This document shows positions 8,517-17,560 of a stretch of DNA of 64,000 nucleotides, in pieces. The position numbers and the translations under genes are program-made. Each line of letters opens with the position of its first letter. Within the stretch, counting starts at the first letter, position 1. The DNA is from [Eubacterium] yurii (GTDB lineage: Bacteria > Bacillota > Clostridia > Peptostreptococcales > Filifactoraceae). The notes under the pieces are model-generated. The model did no database searches, had not been told where the DNA came from, and was given only the letters and a program-made list of their open reading frames with translations. Location of the stretch: the NCBI GenBank assembly GCA_900167215.1, contig FUZS01000012.1:1-64000 (forward strand), in the 5' to 3' direction.

Positions 8517-9683
8517 ATGCTTAATAAAATAAAAAGGGAAGAATTAATTAGTATTTTATATGATGATTTTAAATTCAACAGAGAGATAGAAAATATTTAT
8601 ATTTTCCAAGCTGTAGGAAGAATACTTGCTGAAGATGTTTTTTCAAATATAGAATTACCTAATACTCAAACTGCAGCTCTTGATGGAATTGCATACGCTT
8701 ATAAGACTTTAGAGACTAAGGAGATTAAAAATTGGGTGTTGGGTGAAGACTATGTTTATGCAAACACTGGAGTTGCAGTAGAAAGTACGTACGACACACT
8801 AAGCCCTGTTGAATATATCAAAGTAAAAGATAATGTTTTAAGTATAGACAAAGAGAATTTGCCTAAGGAAAAAGGCGAATATATTAATAAGCCTGGAACA
8901 TTTATTAAATATGATGAACTTTTAGTTAGGAAAAATACAAGTTTGAAGCCAGCTCATATTTCTCTTTTAGCTTCAGGAGGAGTAAGAAAAATAAAGGTAA
9001 TAAAAAAGCCTGTAGTAGCAGTAATACCTACAGGAAATGAACTTGTACCCTTTGGTATGCCTCTACCGATTGGAAAAAATTATGAAACTAATAGCCTTAT
9101 GTTTAAAGGTCTTATTGAAGAGTGGGGAGGGAAAGCCAATATATTTCCGATTATTCCGGATGATAAAGCTCTACTTGTTAATGCTTTAAAAAGAGCAATT
9201 GAAGAGTCTGATATAATAATATTTAATGCCGGTTCATCATTAGGTTCAAAAGACTTTAGTAAAGAAGTACTGGATGAAGTTGCTGAAATGAAAGTTGAAA
9301 AAGTAGCTCATGGACCTGCCTACCCTACTTGTTTTGCCACGTCGGGAAATAAGGCTATATTGGGCATAGTAGGACCTCCATTGGGAGCGGAGACTACAAG
9401 TTATTTTTATTTACGACCACTTATGGATAATTATTTAAATAGGGAGAAATTCGAACCTACTAAAATAGAAGTTAGAGTTATGGATGACTATTTACAAGCA
9501 AGACCGCTTGATTTTTTTGAAAGGGTAAGGGTAGTTTATGAAGAAGGAGAATACAGAGCCTATAGTATAAAAAATGAAAGAAGTCATAGAATAAGTGCTG
9601 TTAGGGATTCCAATGCATATTTGAGACTGCCCTTAGGTGAAACTATAAAAAGCAATGAAATAAGAGAAGTAGAAATTTATTAG
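8517..9683 (+). CDS. MoeA-like molybdopterin-binding protein
   Basis: This 388-residue protein follows the MoeA layout: an N-terminal domain with AALDGIAYAY (canonical MoeA SAMDGYA), LKPAHISLLASGGVRKIKV, the molybdopterin-binding domain beginning PVVAVIPTGNELV, and a C-terminal beta domain. MoeA inserts molybdate or tungstate into molybdopterin. Several signature motifs are altered. The usual GG-S-x-G-xx-D loop reads NAGSSLGSKDF (Asp kept), and the usual GLPGNP loop reads GPPLGAE. It therefore may bind a related but different ligand. It lies 3 nt after the DUF364 gene, within the transporter operon, and no other molybdopterin gene is in the window. Confidence 0.78.
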   Translation: MLNKIKREELISILYDDFKFNREIENIYIFQAVGRILAEDVFSNIELPNTQTAALDGIAYAYKTLETKEIKNWVLGEDYVYANTGVAVESTYDTLSPVEYIKVKDNVLSIDKENLPKEKGEYINKPGTFIKYDELLVRKNTSLKPAHISLLASGGVRKIKVIKKPVVAVIPTGNELVPFGMPLPIGKNYETNSLMFKGLIEEWGGKANIFPIIPDDKALLVNALKRAIEESDIIIFNAGSSLGSKDFSKEVLDEVAEMKVEKVAHGPAYPTCFATSGNKAILGIVGPPLGAETTSYFYLRPLMDNYLNREKFEPTKIEVRVMDDYLQARPLDFFERVRVVYEEGEYRAYSIKNERSHRISAVRDSNAYLRLPLGETIKSNEIREVEIY

Positions 9684-9721
9684 AATGAATAATGTAATTG
9701 ACAACTACTGGAGAAAGAAAG

Positions 9722-10609
9722 ATGGGAGATTTTACAGAAAAAAATAAGAATACAGAATATTTTTGGGATCAATGGGTTAGAAAATCCAAGTTTAGTTCTA
9801 GTCAAAATCGTGAACTTTGGAATGACAGGGCTCAAGAGTGGAGCATAGATGAAGAAAAAGAAGGTCAAAGAGCTAAAAGGCGTAGTGCAAGAATAAATAA
9901 AGTAATAGAAGGACTGAAGATGAGGGGAGCTCTTTGTGAGGGAATTGATGTACTGGATATCGGTTGTGGTTCTGGAGAGGCTATAGAGCTTTTTATCCAA
10001 AATAGGGCAAAGAGTATAATGGGCATAGATATATCTGAAAATATGATTAAATCCTGTAAAAACAGAATTGAAAAGACAGGTTTTTTAGAAGGTGTTGATT
10101 TTTTAGTTTGTGATTTTGAGGATTTGGATATTAGAAAGCTTAATATTGAAAAAAAATTTGATTTAGTATTTACTTCTATGAATCCTGTATTAAGAAGACC
10201 CGGAGGCTTGCTTAAAGCGATGGATTTGTGCAGAAAATACTGCTTTAATTGTAGTCAAGAATATAGTCTTGACATATTATTTACTGAGGTAAGAAAAAAA
10301 GTATTAGGAATTGAAGTGCCTGAAATAGAGCATGAATCATCCAATTACTTGCTTTTTAATCTGCTTTGGTCAATGGGATATTATCCTGAAATTTGGTTTT
10401 TCGATGTCGAATCAAAGGGTGAAAATGCAGTAGATAGAAAATTTGTTGAGCTTTATACAAGAGATAAACTGCATGAAGAACTGTCATCAAGTGATATAGA
10501 CAAGGTATATGAATATTTAAAAACAAAGTCAGATGAAAATAATATTTTACATTGGGAAGAATGTAGGACTTACAGCTGTATTCTTTGGGATGTAAGTAAA
10601 AAACGATAG
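9722..10609 (+). CDS. Class I SAM-dependent methyltransferase
   Basis: This 295-residue protein has a Rossmann methyltransferase core. Motif I is VLDIGCGSGEAIELF, then GIDISENMI, then an acidic VCDFEDLDI, and FDLVFTSMNP in the motif IV position. A Trp-rich N-terminus (YFWDQW) and a roughly 100-residue C-terminal extension flank it. The ATG at 9722 is preceded by GGAGAAAG; an upstream in-frame TTG at 9698 has no ribosome site. It is the last gene of the uptake operon. The methyl acceptor is unknown; modification of the imported chelate or of a corrinoid/pterin-like cofactor is inference. Confidence 0.85.
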   Translation: MGDFTEKNKNTEYFWDQWVRKSKFSSSQNRELWNDRAQEWSIDEEKEGQRAKRRSARINKVIEGLKMRGALCEGIDVLDIGCGSGEAIELFIQNRAKSIMGIDISENMIKSCKNRIEKTGFLEGVDFLVCDFEDLDIRKLNIEKKFDLVFTSMNPVLRRPGGLLKAMDLCRKYCFNCSQEYSLDILFTEVRKKVLGIEVPEIEHESSNYLLFNLLWSMGYYPEIWFFDVESKGENAVDRKFVELYTRDKLHEELSSSDIDKVYEYLKTKSDENNILHWEECRTYSCILWDVSKKR

Positions 10610-10747
10610 ACTATTTATGAATTTTTTATGTGGTATAAATAATATAGAAATTCAATTAAAATCATGAAAAAAATAGTAGAAAATGCTATAATATACTTTA
10701 AGAGATATAAATAGATTAAGAAAAAAAACGGTATAAAGTAACAAAAG

Positions 10748-10783
10748 TGGCTCAGGAGACTAATCCCGAGTCATTTTAATTTA
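10748..10783 (+). terminator. Possible terminator of the uptake operon
   Basis: An imperfect hairpin (TGGCTCAGG, short loop, CCCGAGTCA) is followed by TTTTAATTT. It lies 139 nt after the methyltransferase stop. Confidence 0.45.
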
Positions 10784-10867
10784 TCTTATAATTGGAAATA
10801 ACAGATGATTTTTATTGTTTTTTTATTCAATTTATAGGTATAGTTAGTGGATGTTAAATACGCACGA

Positions 10868-10997
10868 TAATACTAAAATAAAATAGAATAGTGGACAAGT
10901 AATTTTTAGAAAATTTGTAATAATGTCATAAAATATGGATGTTTTAATTAAAAGAATTATGAATATTGTCAATTGATTAAATAGATAATAGTATTAC
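10868..10997 (-). repeat. MITE-like repeat, family A, reverse copy
   Basis: It starts TAATACTAAAATAAAATAG and ends GATTAAATAGATAATAGTATTAC, which is the reverse complement of the family-A start. The interior is diverged. Confidence 0.65.
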
Positions 10998-11240
10998 TTT
11001 AATAAAAAAAGAGTAGTATTATTGTTGTTTTTAGAAAGAAATTATAAATGTAATGTATTATAGCTACAAATAAAAAGCTTCATTTAGAGTAGATAATAAA
11101 GGCATTGCATAATACTTTAAATATTTGACAACAACGACTAATAAGGGTAAAATTTAATATGGATTTTATGGCTAAAGTCTGCCTGTTTGATAGGGGATAA
11201 TTAAAACTATAAAAAGCGGATATGACAAATAATAAGAATA

Positions 11241-11354
11241 TACTTATATTATCGGCTATTTAACCTATGAATAATGTACATCAATATTTTCTTTAAAATA
11301 TAGTATATGATTTATGGCTTCATTGTAAATGCACTGAAAAGATTTTAGTATTAT
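11241..11354 (+). repeat. MITE-like repeat, family A, forward copy
   Basis: Contains TATTTAACCTATGAATAAT, TAGTATATGATTTATGGCTTC, AAATGCACTGAAAA and a GATTTTAGTATTAT end. These are shared in the same order with copies near 15.1, 29.5 and 48.8 kb. Confidence 0.75.
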
Positions 11355-11515
11355 TCTAAAATAGTAATATACTTACAGCTATTTAAATAAAAAAATAAGA
11401 TAAATCCAATAAAATGGACAGTCAATATAGTTTGCTTTAATGGACTTTAAATTGGAAATAGATAAGTATAAAAATTGATTACTTGAATTTATCACTATGA
11501 AAAGGCGGAGGTTAT

Positions 11516-13597
11516 ATGTTTTTATCTGAATTAGTTGCTTATGCGACTGAAAAATACAACATAATAGAAGATAAGATTATAGAAGAACTTTTCGGATTTT
11601 CAGTTTTGACAGATAGTAAGAGCAAGCTATGGATAGCTGTAATGCTTAGGAAATACGACGCTAAAAGCAAAAAAAAGCTTGAATTTTGCGATATAAAATG
11701 CGGTAGTGATAATATTTATGACAATATGTCGTCATATATTGATAAGCCTTTTGGAATGAAGGGAGAAGATTGGGTAGGAGTAAAGTTTGACGATACAACT
11801 GATAGAGCAGTTATCTTTGAACTTTTTGACAAGGCGGTAATATATAATAATCAAAAAGGAAGTACAATCAGCCTTAAAACTCAGACAGATGTGTCAAGTT
11901 CAAAGTACGACGAAACGGCTATAAGATACGAGCCTGATACTTATGAATTGCAAGAGGAGTATATTGAAACTCCAATAAATTTTAATAGAAATACGGAAAA
12001 ATCTAAAAATCAGACTAAGTATCAGAAAAATACCTTAAATATTAAAATAAATACGAATAAAGCCATATCTAAAGCACAAGATAATACTATAATAATCAAT
12101 CAAAATACAGATAATAAAAAAATAACCTCCAAATATAATGATACAGTCATTAATTTCAAAGATTATGCTATTGACAGTGAAAGATTTATACCGAATAAGA
12201 TAAAACAAATGATGAAATTGTATAGATATGGGGACCATTCTTTCGATCAAAAGGTGAAAAACTTTTATAAGCAGGGAAAGTTCATGGAGGATTACGAGGA
12301 TGATTTTTCTTGGAATGGAGAGTTTCACCAGTATTTTCCTACTTACAACGATATGAATATCCGTCAGCTAAGAGGATATTTTTCGTGGAGAAGTCAAGTG
12401 AGGAAGGGAAACTACGAAAAAATACCAACTTCATTTGCCTATCTCTACCTTTACGAACTTATTAACCGCATAGGTGTATCATCCTATGAGGAGGCTCTAT
12501 CCAAGATGAGGGAGTTTGAGATAAAATTCATAGAATCAGGGATTGGAGATAAGAGGATACAAAAGGACTTAAGACAGTGGATGCTTGGAATTATAGTGTT
12601 ACAAGGGATAGATCATAAGATTGCCAAAAAATATCTAAGCAATGAAATTATAGGAAAAGATGAGTCCACTCTTGCCTTGCTAAGTCCGCAAAATCATAGT
12701 GATGAAGAGATTTTTAATGCTCTTTGTGCTCATTATGGCGATAGGCTTTTAACATCAGCAGTGATAAAAAAGCATGGAAGTTACGGTGTTCACCTCTTTG
12801 CTCAGGTTTGGAGGCTGACCTTTGAAGAGTATGGTGAAATTGGTGAAAATTTATTTGAAAAATGCTTCGGTCATCGTTCAACTTACAGGTGGTATCCATT
12901 TTCCAATGCAATTTACATGGAGTATATTAATCCGAGATGGACTTCATATGAATTAAATGAATGTAGAAAATATATCTTTAAACATGCTTCTTGGCATGAA
13001 AATAGCTACCACAAGATGAATTTTAATAAATCAATTTTTTGCGGACTGATACATGAGACAGATAGAAAACTTAGATTATATCTTAAGACAGGGCATCCAT
13101 TAACAGCCAAGAGTGATGAAAGATGGGCGTCAGCCCATGTGGATAAGGTAATAGAAGTAGATAAAAAAGAGAAGCTTGAAAAGGCAAAGCCAAAGATTAC
13201 AATAAGTTTTGACAGCTTGGATCAAATAAGGCAAGACGCATTGAGCACGATGGACTCTCTTTTATCGGAGGAAGAAAGAGATATTATTGGAGAAGTAAAA
13301 GAAGTGGATATTGCAATAGATGATAAGTCTAAGAGCGACGTTTTTGAAAATAAACATAATATAGCTTTGGAAGATATCGAGTTTCAAATAATATCCTTGC
13401 TTTTAAATAATAAACCTGTAGATGATATTATTGCAAAAAATCTGAGTTTGCCTGAGGTGCTTGCTGATAAAATCAACGAGCTATTCTTTGAAGAGATAGG
13501 CGATAATGTGGTGGAATGTGATTTGGGAAAAATCACTCTTATAGAAGATTACAGACAAGATGTGGAAAGAATAATCAAAGGAGCAATAAATGAGTGA
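11516..13597 (+). CDS. TerB-N/TerB-C domain protein of a BREX-related triad
   Basis: A 693-residue protein starting at an ATG after GCGGAGG. Residues 1 to about 220 are a variable, Asn/Lys-rich region. Residues about 225-415 match the TerB-N domain, with landmarks YFPTYNDMNIRQLRGYFSWR, VRKGNY and FAYLYLYELINRIG. Residues about 555-693 match TerB-C (KITISFDSLDQIRQ, then ALSTMDSLLSEEE). TerB domains occur in tellurite/stress and phage-response clusters as scaffold or sensor modules; no catalytic site is visible. The stop overlaps the next start by 8 nt, so it is translationally coupled to the ATPase gene. Confidence 0.85.
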   Translation: MFLSELVAYATEKYNIIEDKIIEELFGFSVLTDSKSKLWIAVMLRKYDAKSKKKLEFCDIKCGSDNIYDNMSSYIDKPFGMKGEDWVGVKFDDTTDRAVIFELFDKAVIYNNQKGSTISLKTQTDVSSSKYDETAIRYEPDTYELQEEYIETPINFNRNTEKSKNQTKYQKNTLNIKINTNKAISKAQDNTIIINQNTDNKKITSKYNDTVINFKDYAIDSERFIPNKIKQMMKLYRYGDHSFDQKVKNFYKQGKFMEDYEDDFSWNGEFHQYFPTYNDMNIRQLRGYFSWRSQVRKGNYEKIPTSFAYLYLYELINRIGVSSYEEALSKMREFEIKFIESGIGDKRIQKDLRQWMLGIIVLQGIDHKIAKKYLSNEIIGKDESTLALLSPQNHSDEEIFNALCAHYGDRLLTSAVIKKHGSYGVHLFAQVWRLTFEEYGEIGENLFEKCFGHRSTYRWYPFSNAIYMEYINPRWTSYELNECRKYIFKHASWHENSYHKMNFNKSIFCGLIHETDRKLRLYLKTGHPLTAKSDERWASAHVDKVIEVDKKEKLEKAKPKITISFDSLDQIRQDALSTMDSLLSEEERDIIGEVKEVDIAIDDKSKSDVFENKHNIALEDIEFQIISLLLNNKPVDDIIAKNLSLPEVLADKINELFFEEIGDNVVECDLGKITLIEDYRQDVERIIKGAINE

Positions 13598-14921
13598 AAT
13601 AAATAGAAAGGTGCCAAAGAGGATAGCGCAGATTCTTATAAATTCCCTAAAGGGCGGGGTTGTACCGAGAATAGGACTGCCTTATATCACAGTGGGGAGA
13701 AAAAATGAGATACAGGCACTTTTGCATGATGTGGACATTATTTCAGATGGCGGAGCCTCATTTAGATTCATAGTAGGAAGATACGGTAGCGGTAAGAGTT
13801 TTCTCTTGCAGACTATCAGAAATCACGTAATGGACAGAGGCTTCATAGTGGCAGATGCAGATCTTTCACCTGAAAGGAGGCTCCAAGGTACCAAGGGGCA
13901 AGGTCTTGCAACTTACAGGGAGCTGATAGGAAATTTATCTACCAAGACTAAGCCTGAGGGTGGAGCATTATCGCTTATATTGGACAGATGGATAAACAGT
14001 GTACAAAGTAGTGCAGTAGCTGAGAGCGGACTTACACCCGGAGATGATAACTTGACCAAAATAGTGGACAAAAAAATCTACGAAGTTATTTCATCTTTAA
14101 GTGAGATGGTGCACGGTTTTGAATTTGCAAGACTAATCTCTGCCTATTACCACGCCTATGTAAACGGAGATGATGAGACTAAGATGAAGATTATCCGTTG
14201 GTTTAGAGGTGAATACAGCACAAAAAGAGAGTCAAAGGAAGAATTGGGAGTCAATATAATAATAAGTGATGACGACTGGTACGACTATCTTAAGCTATTT
14301 GCAACATTTTTCAGACTTGCAGGATATGTAGGCATGATGATAATGATAGATGAGCTTGTCAACATCTACAAGATTTCAAATTCTATCACAAGGCAAAACA
14401 ACTATGAAAAGATACTTACGATGTATAACGATACTCTGCAAGGCAAGGCTAAATACATCGGTATAATAATGGGGGCAACACCTCAGACTATAGAGGACAA
14501 GCGTCGTGGAGTTTTCAGCTATGAGGCTTTACGCTCTCGATTATCTGAGGGCAAGTTTTCAAAGCCGGGTGTTAGAGATTTGCTTGCTCCTGTCATCAGA
14601 TTAGAGGCGCTAAATGCTGAAGAGATGCTTATCTTATGTGAGAAGCTCACAGATATTCATGCTGATTTGTATGACTATGAAAAGAGGCTGTCTATACAGG
14701 ACTTGGCAGGATTTGTTAAGATTGAGTTTGAGAGAGTGGGAGCAGATTTAAATATTACTCCTCGTGAGGTAATTAGAGATTTTATTGAGCTATTGGATTT
14801 GATGTATCAGCATAAAGATATGTCTATAACTGATTTACTGTCATCTGATGAGTTTTCTTATGCCAAGTCTGAGGCAGTTTCCAATGATACATCTGATTTA
14901 TACACCGAATTTACCATTTAA
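13590..14921 (+). CDS. BrxD-like (DUF2791) P-loop ATPase
   Basis: A 443-residue AAA+-like ATPase. Walker A is GRYGSGKS (63-70) and Walker B is IMIDE (251-255), each in the context typical of the DUF2791 / BREX ATP-binding family: VGRKNEIQ upstream of the P-loop, and GMMIMIDELVNIYK with an IIMGATPQTIEDKRRG sensor region. It has no membrane segment. In type II BREX the related BrxD is encoded with the helicase BrxHI. The ATG lies inside the end of the TerB gene with GGAG 6 nt upstream. Its base composition looks visibly less AT-rich than the uptake operon, which hints at a different origin. Confidence 0.85.
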   Translation: MSEINRKVPKRIAQILINSLKGGVVPRIGLPYITVGRKNEIQALLHDVDIISDGGASFRFIVGRYGSGKSFLLQTIRNHVMDRGFIVADADLSPERRLQGTKGQGLATYRELIGNLSTKTKPEGGALSLILDRWINSVQSSAVAESGLTPGDDNLTKIVDKKIYEVISSLSEMVHGFEFARLISAYYHAYVNGDDETKMKIIRWFRGEYSTKRESKEELGVNIIISDDDWYDYLKLFATFFRLAGYVGMMIMIDELVNIYKISNSITRQNNYEKILTMYNDTLQGKAKYIGIIMGATPQTIEDKRRGVFSYEALRSRLSEGKFSKPGVRDLLAPVIRLEALNAEEMLILCEKLTDIHADLYDYEKRLSIQDLAGFVKIEFERVGADLNITPREVIRDFIELLDLMYQHKDMSITDLLSSDEFSYAKSEAVSNDTSDLYTEFTI

Positions 14922-15036
14922 TACTAAGAGCTAATTGAATAGTCATAAAAATATATTAAGTATGCTTGTTGAAAACTAAAAAATAATATTTCAATAAATC
15001 TAAATATATGACATTATAAACGGTGATTAGTATAAG
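14919..15036 (+). repeat. MITE-like repeat, family B, forward copy
   Basis: 118 bp from TAATACTAAG, which begins at the stop codon of the ATPase gene, to GACATTATAAACGGTGATTAGTATAAG. The right end is nearly identical to copies at 20.3 and 59.2 kb. Confidence 0.75.
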
Positions 15037-15108
15037 AGCTTATAAGTATGATATTATAAATTAAGACCTTTTTTGGAGTAATTATATTAAAAACTGATAT
15101 TTTTTATG

Positions 15109-15240
15109 TAATACTTTTATCTATTCAATCTATGGATAATCTTCATCAATAATTATAAAAAATAGTATATGATGTATGACTTCATTATAAATTTGCTGAA
15201 AATAGTTTATCCGTTTTTTATCAGATTGTAGTATAAATAC
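15109..15240 (+). repeat. MITE-like repeat, family A, forward copy
   Basis: Contains TCAATCTATGGATAATCTTC, TAGTATATGATGTATGACTTC and ATTATAAATTTGCTGAAAA in family-A order. With the family-B copy just before it, it separates the ATPase and helicase genes. Confidence 0.8.
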
Positions 15241-15302
15241 TTATATTCAAAGCTATGTAAGATTAGTACAGCACAACTTTTCACGTTGTTTTGGGAGACA
15301 CT

Positions 15303-17534
15303 ATGGATATTTTTGAGAGATATGCTCCATTTATACAAGACTATATTTATAACTCAGGTTGGCAGTCACTTCGTGCAGTTCAAAATGCTGCAGGAGATGC
15401 TATTTTTAACACTGATAACAATGTCCTCTTAACTGCGTCTACCGCTTCAGGAAAGACAGAGGCGTCGTTTTTTCCAATATTGAGCCTACTTTATGAAAAA
15501 CCGTCCACAACAGTTGGAATTTTGTATATAGCGCCGCTTAAAGCCTTAATCAACGACCAGTTTGAAAGGATAAGTGAACTCTGCGAAGAAGAGGGGATAA
15601 CAGTTACAAGGTGGCATGGAGATGTGTCGCAATCACAAAAAAGGAGGCTGTTCAAAAAACCGTCAGGAATTTTACAAATTACACCTGAGTCTTTGGAATC
15701 TCTGATGATAAATAAGCATATGGAAATATCGTCGCTTTTTGGAGATTTGAGATTTATCGTTATTGATGAGATTCACTCCTTACTTCGTGGAGATAGAGGC
15801 GGACAGACTTTTTGTCTTATTGAAAGACTTTGCCGCCTTGCAAACTGCAATCCTCGTAGGATAGGTCTGTCTGCTACCATAGGAAATCCTAAGTTGGCAG
15901 GAGAGTTTTTGTCAGCAGGTAGCAATAGAAAAACTGTAATACCAAAGTTTGAAGGAGGAAAAGAAGTCTGGAGACTTTCCATGGAACATTTTTTCAATAC
16001 TCCTCCACAGGCAGATGAGGGCAAGGTAGTTGTAGAAGAGAAAGTACAAATTGAAGAGCCCAGCGATGTAGCACCAAAGGGTGCAGTTCCGGGAGTAGGA
16101 TATATCTTCGAGCATACAAAGGGAAGAAAGTGCCTGATATTTACTAATTCAAGGGAAGAATGTGAGTCAGTTTGCCAAATGCTCAGACAGTATTGCGAGG
16201 CAAATAATGAAGATGATAGATTTTTGATACATCATGGTAATCTCTCTGCCTCTTATCGTGAGAGTGCAGAAGAGGATATGAAGGATGACGAGTCCATGAT
16301 GAGCGTATGTGCCACTGCAACTTTGGAGCTTGGAATCGACATAGGCAAGTTGGAGCGTGCATTTCAGATAGACGCACCTTTTACAGTTTCCGGATTTTTG
16401 CAGAGGTTGGGTAGAACAGGCAGAAGAAATACTCCATCTGAGATGTGCTTTGTAATGAGGGAGGATCATCCTGAGCCACGAGCAATGTTCCCTGATTTGA
16501 TACCATGGTATTTAATTCAGGGTATTGCAATTGTTCAGCTTTACATTGAAGAACGCTTTGTCGAGCCTCCAAAGACTGACAAGCTGCCTTTTTCACTGCT
16601 TTATCATCAGACTATGAGCACTCTTGCATCTTGCGGTGAGATGACTCCGGCAGAGTTGGCATCTCGTATTTTGCCCTTATCTGTTTTTAGACTTGTAAGT
16701 CAAGGTGATTTTAGAACTTTGCTTAGACATCTTATAAATATCGACCATATCAACCTTACTGAAAACGGCGGATTGATAGTGGGGATAACAGGCGAGAGAA
16801 TAGTCAATAATTATAAATTTTATGCGGTGTTTCAGGAAAATATAGAGTACAAAGTACACTCAGGCTCTGAAGAGTTGGGTACGATAGTTAAGCCGCCGCC
16901 TGTAGGTGATAAGATTGCAATTGCCGGAAGGGTATGGGTGGTAGAAGAGGTAGACCACAACCGCAAGGAAGTGTATTGTAGCCTTGTAAAGGGCAATATA
17001 CCTGCATATTTTGGGGATGTGGCAGGAGACATCAACACAAGAATCTTGGAGAGGATGTATCAAGTCCTTGACGAGGATAAGAGCTATCCTTATCTGCTAA
17101 GTCATGCAGTAGCACGACTTGATGATGCAAAAAATACATTTAGAAAATCTATGATGGCAAGTAAACCTCTGATTCACCTTGGCGGAAAAATGTGGGCATT
17201 ATTTCCCTGGCTTGGTAGTTATGCTTTTCTTGCCTTGGAACGATTTTTAAGGCTTAGATGTGGAGAAAGGCTCGGAATAAAAGGTATGAATCCCTCAAGA
17301 CCTTATTATATACAGTTTACTATGAATGTCAGTGAGGAAGAGTTTTATAAAATAGTCAAAGAGGAGATAAACAAGGACTTTGATAATTTGGAACTTATTT
17401 ATCCTAAGGAAAATCCTGTATTTGAAAAATATGATGAATATGTACCAAAAGAGCTGATTCAAAAAGGCTTTGCCTATGGTATATTGGATGTAAAAGGCAT
17501 GAAAAAAAGGGTAAATGAGTGGGAATATAGATAG
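15303..17534 (+). CDS. Lhr/BrxHI-like superfamily 2 DEAD/DEAH helicase
   Basis: A 743-residue helicase with motif I TASTASGKT (44-52), motif II DEIH (155-158), motif III LSATIG (189-194) and motif VI RLGRTGRR (368-375). A C-terminal region of about 320 residues resembles the Lhr family and the BREX helicase BrxHI. It acts on nucleic acid using ATP. The ATG at 15303 is preceded by GGGAG; the in-frame TTG at 15291 overlaps that site. The 381 bp separating it from the ATPase gene consist mostly of two inserted repeats, so the triad was probably once a tighter operon. No BREX methylase, PglZ or BrxA/B/C is seen. Confidence 0.88.
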   Translation: MDIFERYAPFIQDYIYNSGWQSLRAVQNAAGDAIFNTDNNVLLTASTASGKTEASFFPILSLLYEKPSTTVGILYIAPLKALINDQFERISELCEEEGITVTRWHGDVSQSQKRRLFKKPSGILQITPESLESLMINKHMEISSLFGDLRFIVIDEIHSLLRGDRGGQTFCLIERLCRLANCNPRRIGLSATIGNPKLAGEFLSAGSNRKTVIPKFEGGKEVWRLSMEHFFNTPPQADEGKVVVEEKVQIEEPSDVAPKGAVPGVGYIFEHTKGRKCLIFTNSREECESVCQMLRQYCEANNEDDRFLIHHGNLSASYRESAEEDMKDDESMMSVCATATLELGIDIGKLERAFQIDAPFTVSGFLQRLGRTGRRNTPSEMCFVMREDHPEPRAMFPDLIPWYLIQGIAIVQLYIEERFVEPPKTDKLPFSLLYHQTMSTLASCGEMTPAELASRILPLSVFRLVSQGDFRTLLRHLINIDHINLTENGGLIVGITGERIVNNYKFYAVFQENIEYKVHSGSEELGTIVKPPPVGDKIAIAGRVWVVEEVDHNRKEVYCSLVKGNIPAYFGDVAGDINTRILERMYQVLDEDKSYPYLLSHAVARLDDAKNTFRKSMMASKPLIHLGGKMWALFPWLGSYAFLALERFLRLRCGERLGIKGMNPSRPYYIQFTMNVSEEEFYKIVKEEINKDFDNLELIYPKENPVFEKYDEYVPKELIQKGFAYGILDVKGMKKRVNEWEYR

Positions 17535-17560
17535 TGTGACATTAAATTGGAGGTGGTATC

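Larger units (their letters stand above)
10610..11515. other. 906-bp gene-free spacer carrying two family-A repeats
   Basis: No supported gene. It holds the hairpin at 10748-10783, a reverse family-A repeat (10868-10997) and a forward one (11241-11354). It precedes the TerB-domain gene, whose promoter I could not place. Confidence 0.6.

Noticed and set aside
11516-17534. Complete BREX system
   Set aside because: Only ATPase- and helicase-like parts are present; methylase, PglZ and BrxA/B/C are absent.
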